Below are positions 11,528-22,115 of a stretch of DNA of 64,000 nucleotides, in pieces. Position 1 is the stretch's first letter. Each line of letters opens with the position of its first letter. Both the position numbers and the translations under genes were made by a program. The notes beneath the pieces were generated by a model that had not been told where the DNA came from, made no database searches, and worked only from the letters and a program-made list of their open reading frames with translations. The DNA is from Pratylenchus scribneri (lineage: Eukaryota; Nematoda; Chromadorea; Rhabditida; Pratylenchidae). The stretch covers positions 496,001 to 560,000 of the forward strand of contig JAQSEB010000004.1 of the NCBI GenBank assembly GCA_030063045.1. Direction: 5' to 3'.

Positions 11528-14090
11528 ATGATTTCAAAGTTTAAAAACATTAATTTGGTGCGTTTTTTGCCTTCAATTGCCAAGGTTGATGTTTTCGGTT
11601 GCAGCAACCTCCTCCATTGTTCCCACCATTGGTCGCAATGCCATCAATCAACCTTGAATATCCAACATTTGATGAATCATTATTGCCCGCAGGATGAAGT
11701 GCCATTTTCAGAGGATGGAAAAGTGCAATTTTCAATGGATTTTTGGATTTGAATGAAATGGATAAAAGTACAATTATTGGTAAATTGGATTTGAATGGAA
11801 TGGGCCGAATGAATGGATGGCAAAATATTATTTTTATTTATGGATTTGATTTACAGAGGAGAAGCTGGGAAATCAAATATGGATCCCATGGCCAATTTAT
11901 TGATTGGGCATTGTCATTGGCCAAAACCCCTCTATTTTGGGAGGTTTAAAGCAATCGAAAAAAATTTAAACAAAAATCCAATTTGAACAGCTGGAATAAA
12001 ATTGGAGCAAAAGTTAGGAGGATTTTGTGATGTAAAATTACAGAGAATATAAATTACATGAATGAACTGTGATCTGCCAAATGATTAAACAATAAAGTGT
12101 GAATGAAATAAAATTGTGTATATTTTCACCATTTTTTCGTTAATTCTATACCATTGAACCATTTTCCCTTCCTCCTTTTTTTGGATATCCGAGATTTTGG
12201 CCAATAAGCCATTAAACAAATCAAAAATGTGGAAAAAAGCAAACAATGAGAATACCTTTTTCTACTAATAAATTATGAAACAAACCCGAAAATGAAACAT
12301 TAACTTTAACTTTTGACAATGGGCATTAGTCGATATTTAAAATAAATGAAATGGAAAATTATTGAAAGTGAGGAGACAGGAAACAAACACTCTTGATTTG
12401 AAAATCGGCTGATTCATATTTCTTAATTCTTATGTAAAATTTCGTCCAGGACATCTCCACAATAGATAAGGGGCAGTACAAAGATACAATATGCGCTTCT
12501 CCACAATAGTAAAAATAAAATTTCATTTTAAAATTAAATAAAAAATAGATTAATGTTTTCAATAAATTAAAAATGTTTGTAAAAGATAAAATCACATTAT
12601 TTGAAGAAAAAAAAACAAAATGTTTGGAGAAATAAAAACACAAAATATCTGGAGAAAAAAACACACAAATATTTTTAAGCAAATGAAAACACAAAATGTT
12701 TTTAGTCAAAAAAAAAAAACCAAAATGTTTTTAGTCAAGCGAAAAAACAAATGTTTTATTCAATCGAAAACACAAATGTTTTTAGTCAAGCGAAAACACA
12801 AATGTTTTTAGTCAAACGAAAACATTTTTAAGCAGATGAAAACACAAATGCTTTTAAGCAGACGAAAACACAAATGCTTTTATTCAAAAACACAAATGTT
12901 TTTAAGCAGACGAAAACACAAATGCTTTTAGTCAAACAAAAACACAAATGTTTTTAGTCAAAAAAAACACAAAATGTTTTAAACGAGTGAAAATACAAAA
13001 TGTTTAATGGCCAAAGAAATTTATTGGGAAGGAAATAATTTTAAATGTTGGATTTTTCATTTTGATGGATTTCTCTGGCCATTTCCCTCCTCAATCTTCC
13101 CCAAACCCCAATTTTCCATTTAACATATTTTTTCCAATCTACCTTTTTCCTATCCTCTGGTATTATTATTATTAAATATTAATAAGTATAATTTATGAAT
13201 TTTGAACTCTAGGGGCAAAGATTGCTTCTTACTGTCCTTTTCTTTCTAAACGGCAGAGCCATTTTCCCCCACTCCTCCCCAAATTTATAAAAGTGTCTTC
13301 CAAAAAGGCCTCTTCCAATTCCCCCAATTCATTCTCAAAACATTACTGCCAAAGCAAATTTCATAATTTCTATCAAACGGACACTAGCGAATTTATTTAT
13401 TTTTTTCCTTATTTGATTCCGCCACACTAAATAATTATTAAAAATTACAGTTATTGTCAGCCATATTGTTGGCCGATTCGTAGAATCGGTGGTGGGTTTC
13501 GTCCAATCCTCGTCCACTTCTTCGCCTTCCGCTTCCTCCCCATGCCATTCTCCCGTAACATTGATCGGCCAAGGAAAACGGTTCGCCAGGATTATGGCAT
13601 ATAAAGGGCAGTCCATTTATTGACATTGGTCATAGCGTAAGAAAAAAGGCAAACGATGGAAATGGGAATTTTATAACAATTTTGCCTTCATCACAGAATA
13701 GTAATTTGGATTTGCGGCCCATCCAATTTGGCATTGGTGGTGATCAGTTTGGAGTTTGGAAGTGATGGCTTCCGGAGAACAATCGTTGATTTTTGGTGAA
13801 ACTGGGGAAGGAGTGAGGGAAAAAAGAAGTTCATCATACTGTAGGTGGAGGAAGCGGAAAGAAGAGAACAGCAGGAAGAAGCAATATCACACAAGGAGCA
13901 GGACAAGCCAATATGGAAAATAGGGCCAAGTAAAAAAAGCTTGGGCTAAAAGAGGCTTGGCAGTGTGGAATCGGTCAAAAATACTGGCATCGGATATGGG
14001 CGAGGCTCAACCAAATCCAAATGGGAGTGAGTGAAGGAAGGGGTCTGGAATCTGGATATTGGGCACACCGTAAAAGGACAATTGAGTGCC
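11528..14090. other. gene-poor spacer with minisatellite and unresolved coding-like fragments
   Basis: A short minus-strand frame at 11550-11735 could be upstream coding sequence of the sulfatase, but no splice phase joins it in frame. A 25-26 bp minisatellite fills 12605-13005. At 13440-13860 the minus strand has two coding-like pieces (INDCSPEAITSKLQTDHHQC and NPGEPFSLADQCYGRMAWG) that faintly recall the metalloprotease-to-disintegrin junction of ADAMTS proteins; no acceptor joins them and no zinc motif is visible, so I do not annotate a gene. Confidence 0.35.
12605..13005. repeat. minisatellite, about 25-26 bp unit, locus 1
   Basis: Tandem copies of a unit close to AAAACACAAATGTTTTTAG plus TCAAGCG or AGCAGACG. 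The core ACACAAATGTTTTTA is shared with arrays at 38.8-39.3 kb and, inverted, at 55.6-56.3 kb. Confidence 0.9.
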
Positions 14091-14091
14091 A

Positions 14092-14405
14092 CTGATTGGG
14101 TATATATTCCATTCTTTTGGCCATGCATTGAGAAAGAAGTAACCAATTCAGAAAGGCGATATTACATTTGAAAGCTATCTAAAAATTGTCCTCTACATTT
14201 TTGAAATGTTAAAACAATTTTTGTAAATTAAACTGCTTTTCCTCAAAAACATTAGGGTTTATTATATTCAGTATCATTTACCTTTTTTAAAACCAAAATT
14301 TTATGAAAAATATGGTCACTTTATAGAGAACATTTTGAGCTTTCAAATAGTATATTGCCTTCCTGAATTGGATATTGCCTAATTGAGCTATGGACTAAAA
14401 ACCAA
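14092..14405. repeat. foldback element, family A copy 1
   Basis: Left arm has the family signature CATTCTTTTGGCCAT ... GTAACCAATTCAGAAAGGCGAT ... GAAAGCTA; the right arm is the complement (AGCTTTCAAATAGTATATTGCC, CCTGAATTGGATATTGCC, GAGCTATGGACTAAAA). Confidence 0.7.
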
Positions 14406-14599
14406 TGTGAGATCCATTATCCAGAAGTATAAATGGATTTTCATTTGCCTCACACCAATTCATTCATTTATATTCAGTATTGCAGGTGTCGTTTTTAGTG
14501 AAATTTACAACAAGAACAATTTATTTGGCTGCTCCCTATATTGATAATATTTTGGCGGAAGGGAAAGCATTGGCATTTGGGAAATGGTATTAGGCCATA

Positions 14600-16760
14600 A
14601 AGGGTGACATAGGCCGTCGATCTAACAGTAATCATTTTGGCCAATTTGCTTGCTCTTTTAATGGAAGGCACATTGGCCGAACAAATCCTCCAATTGGCGG
14701 CCATTCCCTTACTTGGCCAGCACCTCAGCAATGATTTGGTGTTGTATGTTTGCCAACATATAGAATTGTACCAAGTTGTTCTCTTCCTCCCTAAACTTTT
14801 AATTCATTTATTTCCAATCAAGGTCTTTTTGAATTCGGTTTGGCCGGAATGCTCAGCATCGATTTGGCATAACCAACAAGACATAAATTTAAACTATATT
14901 GCCAAAGAACTGACTCCTAATTTCGAGACAATCTGAATAATTATCCAATATTGGTGAGGGCAATCAGCGATGCCGATGTTTCCTTTATGGATTTTATTCG
15001 CAAAATCAATGATTTTTCAGAGGTTTAACTTCAAATGGCATCAAATAATTCTTCCTTTCATAGGTCATTCTTCGAATCGCTTAGCAATTTGAAGTTTGAA
15101 TGACAAATTCCTATTGAAAAGTGCATCATATGCTGCCGTTTTAAACTTCGAATGCAGCAATGGGGATGGGGGTGGGGAGTGGGACAACAGACATCAGTGG
15201 GAATGCTGCTCGAAGTTGAGGCCTTATCCCAATTGGGCATTATGGATTCCTTCAATTCATTGGCCAATATTTTGGAATCCATTCGGGATGGAGGCCCTTT
15301 GCCACATTCAACTTCATAATGAACTTTAATTCGACTACACTCCAATCGGCTGGATGCAATACTAGCCAAGGCCAACGTCCAATGCCAAGGCAAATGAGCC
15401 GAGAGGAAATTGAGGAATTGGGTGGAAAATCCATGAATGAACAATACAGTGAAGTGCCCTTAAGGGAAATGCAAATGAGCGCTTAGAATGTGAGATTGGG
15501 AAAGGGAAATCATTCAATGAAAACACATGTTTTTCAATATTTGGGCCATTCTTTAGGCCACAACAAACTAATTTAAGGAAACAATTTCTATTTAATTCCA
15601 CTGTTTCTGAGAAAAATTCCGGCTGTTTTGAGAACATTTGTTTTTGGCCAATATTTCAGCAAGTTATTAGACCAATCAGGGAAAGCAATATACCAATCGA
15701 AAGCCAAAATATAATGTAGTAGACTCAAATTTGTTAAGGAAAATCCATTTATTTTTAGCAATTATTTTAATTTTCTTAAAGTTAAAGTAGCCCATTTTTT
15801 AAGAACTTTTAGTACTTTGAATGAAATATCACCTTCTTTAATCGATTATTGTCTTGAGCTGTAGGCCAAAAGAATGTTATACAGATATTGAAATTTCCCC
15901 CATTCAATTAGCTTTATTGGCAATCATTCAATCAATATATCAATTAAATTCCAATTCAGATTGATGATATGACAAACTGGTGCACGAATTCAGCTTCAAA
16001 AAGGAACATCGTTCGGTGAATCCATCTTTGCCAACAACCAAAAAGACAGGAAAATTGCAAAGTAAGTTGGAAATATGAAATACATACATAACAGAAATGA
16101 ATTCTTCTTCTAGGGAATTGGCCTCAATTCATAATTCATTCCCTCTTGAATGCGTCAAGTGCTATTTTTGTTGGCATGGATGAATTCCGTTGTGTGATAT
16201 ATTCAAGGCAATTTAGGGAATAATACTCTTTTTATACCATTTTCCCCTCATTCATTTGTGCAGGTCTTAATGAGTGGGCCTTATCAGAATGGCCTTTTTT
16301 GAATATTAGCTTCGCCCAAAGTGTTCATTATTAAATTCTGATCACCGGGGCTGTGAGTGTTCGATTCAATCCGAATTTGTATAATGATGGCAAAATATGC
16401 TTGTTAATTTTGGGCACACGAAAGAGGAGGCAAATGAAGAAATTGAATCCATTTTGATGCTTTCTCCAAGTTTGTATTCAGGTGTGATTTCCTCCATACT
16501 TCATTCAATTTAATTAATCTTTTCATTTTCAATTTAGGGCCTCATTTTCGTTGACCAATCCTATTTCAACGAGTCAGGATTCAAACAGTTAGATGTCGAA
16601 GGGCGAGGAGTTCTTACGAAAATACAATTTATGCAAATACCACATTGGCTTATGCCATCTTTGAATATTGGAAGAATGGGGCCAGCCTACTTCCAACCTT
16701 CCATGACATTATTTGGCACCATTTTTGGTTAAAAGAGAATGTTATAAAGCTGGCCGAATG
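14600..16760 (+). pseudogene. degraded BIRC6/UBC-17-like ubiquitin-conjugating gene
   Basis: The plus strand carries an ordered but frame-broken trace of the C-terminal part of a giant E2/E3 of the BIRC6 (BRUCE) type, C. elegans ubc-17. Recognisable blocks: EGTLAEQILQLAAIPLLGQH near 14660-14720; YPILVRAISDADVSFMDFIR near 14945-15000; LEVEALSQLGIMDSFNSLAN near 15210-15270; then the UBC fold as [46 protein letters not shown] (16355-16410), GLIFVDQSYFNESGF (16539-16583) and HDIIWHHFWLKENV (16700-16745). Consecutive blocks lie in different frames without splice sites between them and are interrupted by stops. The active-site neighbourhood is disrupted (GKICL is followed by LILGT where SLLGTW is usual). 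A degenerate family A foldback lies within. A real gene in decay is the best reading. Confidence 0.65.
15640..15880. repeat. foldback element, family A copy 2 (degenerate)
   Basis: The right half carries the inverted signature (TTGAGCTGTAGGCCAAAAGAATG) and the left half the matching arm (GGCCAATATTTCAGCAAG ... CAATCGAAAGCC). It lies inside the BIRC6-like pseudogene. Confidence 0.5.
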
Positions 16761-16919
16761 ATGACTTCAAGAATTGGCTGAAGATTGCAAATAGTGAGTA
16801 AAAATAAACCGATGGCATGACTTTTCACGAATTGATTGAACAGTTGGGAATGAAATAAGGGCGGAAGGGGGATAAATATGGCTATAATGAGAATAGTTTA
16901 TAAGTTTTTTCTAACAATA

Positions 16920-17210
16920 CCATCATTTCAATAGATATGACTTTTTTGGTCCATATTTAAAAAGAAATTAACCAATTTGGGGACGACGATATGCTTTCTG
17001 AAAGCTCAAAAAAATTTGAAAAAGTGGCATAATTTTATTAAACTTGAAAACATGTAAATTAAGCGAAAATAGGATTTATTATATTTTAAAGTAATTTTTA
17101 TATTTTATAAGCTAAATTAATTAAAAAATGCTATATTACTTTCTAAGATTGGTTAATGGTTAATGCCGTATTGACCTTTTTTATATTGATTGAAATGATG
17201 GTTTAATGCA
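16920..17210. repeat. foldback element, family A-like copy 3
   Basis: Clean terminal inverted repeat: ACCATCATTTCAATA at the left end and ATTGAAATGATGGT at the right. Internal blocks (AATTAACCAATTTGGGGACGAC, GAAAGCTC) match family A. It lies just upstream of the AMP deaminase gene. Confidence 0.65.
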
Positions 17211-17494
17211 CCATTTAGCTCCTTTTTATATACTTTTTACGTTACAGTATTATAGCTTTTTTATGGTACAGTAAGAAAGAAAAAGAAGGAAAAGATGGAG
17301 AAAAATGCACTCTTTGCTATTTCGATTGTTTAATGTCTAATCTTAATGTGCCGTCCCCGTCCTCTCACATCTAATAAAATGAAAACCAAAACTGCACATT
17401 CACTTTAGGTTTTGAGAAAATAATAGTTTAAAACCGATTTTGATCAACTTACTTTAAAATAAAAAATCTTAATTTTTCAGATTATTTTAAATCA

Positions 17495-20487
17495 ATGGCT
17501 TCTTCTTCAAATGATGCCATCAATATGAATTATCAAAGAGTGGTAACAAAAATTGGAAAAAAATTAATTTTATAAAATTTCACAGGGATTGACCGGTGAA
17601 GATTTGCCTTTGGATGAATTGCGTAATGTTGCCCGCAATCTGATCGATGCACTTCGGCTTCGTCATGAATATATGTCAATGATTGGGGCCAATTTTCCGA
17701 GAATTATTGGAAATTTTTTGACTGGTGTTTATCCAGAAAAATTAGAGCGCCGAAATAAGCTTTCTTTTGCTTGTAAATTCCTATAGCAACTTTTATCATT
17801 TCTGATTATATATTTTTAGATTCTACTGAAAATTTGCCTTCAATCCGCCAGAACCAACAAAGGATCATTGGGGCCGGAATGAGCCATTGCCAAAATTTGC
17901 ACAAAAATTCACGCTCGAAAGGCAAAACGGAATAGTAAAATATGGTTTTGTCATTTACTAATTCCTTTAAAGATTATTGTTATGGATCCGGAAATGGGCC
18001 AACAAATGTTCAAAAATTGTTATGTGACCAAGGAAAAATATTTAAAGTAAATGGGGGGGGGGGTGGGAAATTTTGATAATTTTTATGCAAATCCAGTGAC
18101 TTGGATTTTATTAACAAAATTTGCAATGAAGGTCCATTGAAGGTCTGGCATTTTGCTTGGGAATATTCACTTTAATTTGCATAATTCAACTCTTTCTAAG
18201 ACTTTTTGCGATCGGCGACTTACCTTATTGCAAAACCACTTCCAACTTCATGTTTTGTGGAATGAACAAAAGGAAATTGCAGAACAAAAGACTGTGCCCC
18301 ACCGAGACTTTTACAACGTCCGCAAGGTGGACACTCATATACACGGTAATCAAATGATTTCACCCCAATTTCCCAAACATTATTTCAGCCGCAAGTTGTA
18401 TGAATCAAAAGTGAGAAGAATTAGAATAATTTTTAAACTATTTAAATCAATTTTAAATCAGGCATTTGCTGCGATTCATCAAAAAAAAGATGATTACAGA
18501 AGCTGAAACAATTGTTCATGTGAAGGTGGGCTAAATGTTTTTGGGCAGAATTGAAGGGAAAGGGGAAACATTTTAAGAATGGAAATAATGTAACAATGAA
18601 ACAATTGTTCGATGAAATGGACATAACCCCATATGTGAATGCTTAATTTTGTCACTTTTAAAATTAAACAACAAATTTCAGTGTCTTTCTGTCGACTTGT
18701 TGGATGTGCATGCCGATAAGACCATGTGATCAAAAGGGGGAACTTATTGACATAATTTATTTGTATCATTTTCTTATAGATTCAATCGATTCGAAAAGTT
18801 CAATGCCAAATATAATCCAAGTATGAGGAACAGACCCAAAACAATTTTGCCCTTCTCATTTAGTTGGCAGCAGTGAATTACGTGAATTATTTATGAAAAC
18901 GGATAATTATTTGGGTGGACGATATTTTGCCGAAATTCTTAAAGAAGTATTCAACGATGTTGAGGTGGAGATTTGAAAAGGGGGCAGATGAATATTGGAA
19001 AATTAAATTTAATTAAAGGCCAACAAATACGAATATATGGAAATGCGATTGTCCATTTATGGCCGTTCCAAAGATGAATGGGACAAATTGGCCGAATGGG
19101 CAATTCGGCATAATGTTCGTTTGGGTCAAAAGCCAATTTACCAAGAATTCCCTCGTTTTTATCTAGGTTTGGTCCCAAAACGTTCGATGGATGATCCAAA
19201 TTCCCCGTCTCTACAATGTTTATCGATGCAAGAAATTGATCCCCAACTTTGACACATTGCTCGACAATATATTCGGCCCATTATTTGAGGCAATAATTCC
19301 TTCATTTATATTCATCCAATTCCCCTCAATCGCAGGTCACCAACGATCCAAATTCCCATCCGGCTTTGCATGTTTTCCTTCAAGTAATTCCTCCAAATTT
19401 ATTCCAATTCCATTTGTCATATTTTAGCATGTGTCCGGGCTGGATTCTGTCGACGATGAGTCCAAATATGAGCGTGTACCATTCAGGAAAGAATGCCCCG
19501 AACCGGTGGAATATGTTGGAGAAGAGGTTGGCATTATCTTTACCCAATTATTTCTTCAATTCTACTTCAGAATCCACCATATTCCTACTACCTTTTTTAT
19601 ATGTACTCCAATTTGGCGGCTCTTAATGTATGTACAATGGATAATAAATTAATTAAAAATTCTGATTAAACCATCAAATTCCAAACCCCAATTTCCCTCC
19701 AATTTTTAGGCCTTTCGTCGATTGCGCGGATTCAATGAATTTGCTTTGCGTCCACATTGCGGCGAGGCGGGCGATGCCAACCATTTGTGTGTTGGGTATT
19801 TGACTTCGGAAAGTATTGCCCACGGTCTTATGCTTCAAAAAGTGCCCGTATTGCAATATTTATATTATTTGACCCAAACTGGCATAGTAAGTCAACCTAA
19901 TAAGCCATCCTTAATTCCATCACCAATTCCCTTTTCTATAAGGCGATGTCTCCACTTTCAAATAATCACCTTTTTCTGGAATATCAAAAAAATCCATTGC
20001 ATGATTTTTTTTATGAAAGGTTTGAATATTTCAATCTCAACCGATGATCCATTGCAATTCCATAATACCAAGGTGAAGTGGAAGGGTAGGGGAGGGAGAA
20101 TGCCATCATACTCAATTCCATTAAAGGAAGCTTTGTTGGAAGAATACAGCATTGCAGCCCAAATTTGGAAGCTAAGTTCATGTGATATGTGTGAATTGGC
20201 CAGAAATAGGTTGGCCACACAAAATCCATATTTTCATAAATTTTCTTAGTGTCCTGCAATCCGGATTTGAACATGAAATAAAACGTTTTTGGTTGAGCCC
20301 TTTCTTTATATTGGAAGGTATTCACGGAAATGATGTTTCAAGAACCAATGTGCCGGGTGAGTTAATTAAATTATGGATCATTTTATATTTAAATCATTCC
20401 CCTGCACCAGACATTCGAGTTTCTTTTCGTTATGAATCATTGGTCAATGAACTTTGCATTTTATTCAAGGCACTTCCGAACAAATGA
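17495..20487 (+). CDS. AMP deaminase
   Basis: About 17 short exons encode an AMP deaminase, which hydrolyses AMP to IMP and ammonia in the purine nucleotide cycle. In order: N-terminal [74 protein letters not shown] with the zinc-binding HIH pair; [52 protein letters not shown] with catalytic residues; [11 protein letters not shown] with the Asp pair; [20 protein letters not shown]; and [21 protein letters not shown]. The catalytic domain is complete. Two single-base length changes break the frame, both in homopolymers: an A run near 17828 (one A short) and a T8 run near 20003-20010 (one T long). The intron 19290-19335 starts with GC (GAG|GCAATA). A TTTTTCAG acceptor 14 bp before the ATG may take a spliced leader. 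Confidence 0.9.
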
Positions 20488-21809
20488 TTTTTATTTAAAA
20501 GATATCTGAAATTATGATGTTGGATTTATATTTTCAATTCAGGCTTTCATTTTTTCATAATACATATTCGCTTAATTTCCTTCATTTTCATTTTACTTTA
20601 TTTACATTATTTTTATTGTCATTTAATAAATTTTTTATATTGAGTGATTGAAAAATTGAATGGGGAGGAGGGAAATTTTAAAATTGAAAAATAAATTTAA
20701 ATGATTTATATCAAAGTAAATGGAAGAAAATAACAAAGGATTGTAATTGGGAGCATAAACAATCAGTGGCCTGAAAGAATAATGAGTCAATAAAATTAAT
20801 AGGTTAATCATAATTGAAAATAAAATGTTATGGACTTTTCGATGTAGCTAAAATTCTAGAATATGTGCACAGAAAATTTTTGTACAAAATGGTTTTAAAA
20901 TTGTTTGTTTGTATTTTATATCATTGTTTTGTACTATTTTAGGGCAAATAGACAAGAATATGCTCTATTGAGTTGTTTTGAACAATTTATTAATTGAATG
21001 AAATGCAGGGCATTGCCTAATAATGGAGTTAATTTCCAAGTGAATCTTTTTTCTCTTCTTGATCGAATAAATTGTTCAAATTTTAAAAAGAAATTGACGA
21101 ACATTCCCCATCCCCCATAGGCCATAAGTGTTTTTTCTTCAACGGAATGCTGATTTTGCTAAAGGGCTAACTCAATGTTCGATCCTTGACTCGTCACTCA
21201 AAATTGATAACTTCCAAATTAACCCCATCTTCAGCATCAACAAAGGATTGCTCTCTATTATGTAGTAGAATTTTTGCGATTTGTTATTTTTCTTAAAATG
21301 TAGAGAATTTGATTGCATAGGATGATTTTTATTATTGCCCTTATAAGCTGATTGTTAGAGTGGCAACATCAATTGAAAACTATCAAAACATCCGGGCAAT
21401 TGGATTCATTACGGTGTCAAATTCATATTTATGATGAATTCATCCATCCTCTAGGGCCATTCAAATTATATATGATATACCGTTGAAATCAGAATTTGCC
21501 TTCGAAAATTTGCTCAATTTTATTGAGATGTTGCCCCTGGGCATTGTCATAAATGTTTTTTTTTGGTTGTCCATGATTTCATCCATTTTCTCATTTCCAA
21601 ATATTCACAGGGGATTCTCTACCAAGAAAACAGTTTTTAAGCTGTCATCAATACAAATACAGAATTTATTCATTTATTATTTAAATAGTTTTAATTCTAA
21701 AATTGGCATGGACATTTTTGGCGAAAAATAATTAAATAAAGGAAATTAATGAAATAATTTGTCCAATTATTTGCCATTTTTCTTCATTTCTTCTCACTTT
21801 TCTTTTCCA
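20488..21809. other. intergenic, nothing recognised
   Basis: AT-rich spacer between convergent AMP deaminase and the Arg/Glu-rich protein gene. Open frames here are short and hydrophobic without family motifs. Confidence 0.5.
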
Positions 21810-22115
21810 TCAATTTCCTTGATTATCCCGCTGCTCACGTTCTCGAGCACGGCGCCGGCGCATGTACTCGCGCAAGTAATCCCGGCGACGTTGTTGCCGC
21901 TCCTCTTGTCGAAGGCGTTCAGCCTCGATGCGCCTTTCCTCTTCCTCTTCTCTACGGCGTTCAGCCTCCACGCGCAATTCCTCTTGCCGAAAAGCCTCAG
22001 CCTCCCTTCGCTCATTTTCTTGTTGTTCCCGGCGTCTGGCTTCTTCACGTTGACGGATTTCCTCTTCCAATCTTTGGCGTTGAATGCGCTCATATTCACC
22101 GTTATCATCATACAT
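21810..22115 (-). CDS. small Arg/Glu-rich charged-helix protein
   Basis: A single exon from the ATG at 22115 encodes 101 residues. After a short start (MYDDNGEYERIQ) almost every residue is Arg, Glu, Gln or Ala in i/i+4 patterns (for example RREQQENERREAEAFRQEEL), ending in a basic stretch (YMRRRRARERE) and a hydrophilic tail. This predicts one long charged alpha-helix rather than a heptad coiled coil. A good acceptor (TTTATTTCAG) lies just upstream of the ATG, so the mRNA could be trans-spliced or have a 5' UTR exon. The frame stays open upstream of that acceptor, but the extra residues look non-coding. No family assignment. Confidence 0.55.
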   Translation of the reverse strand: MYDDNGEYERIQRQRLEEEIRQREEARRREQQENERREAEAFRQEELRVEAERRREEEEERRIEAERLRQEERQQRRRDYLREYMRRRRAREREQRDNQGN

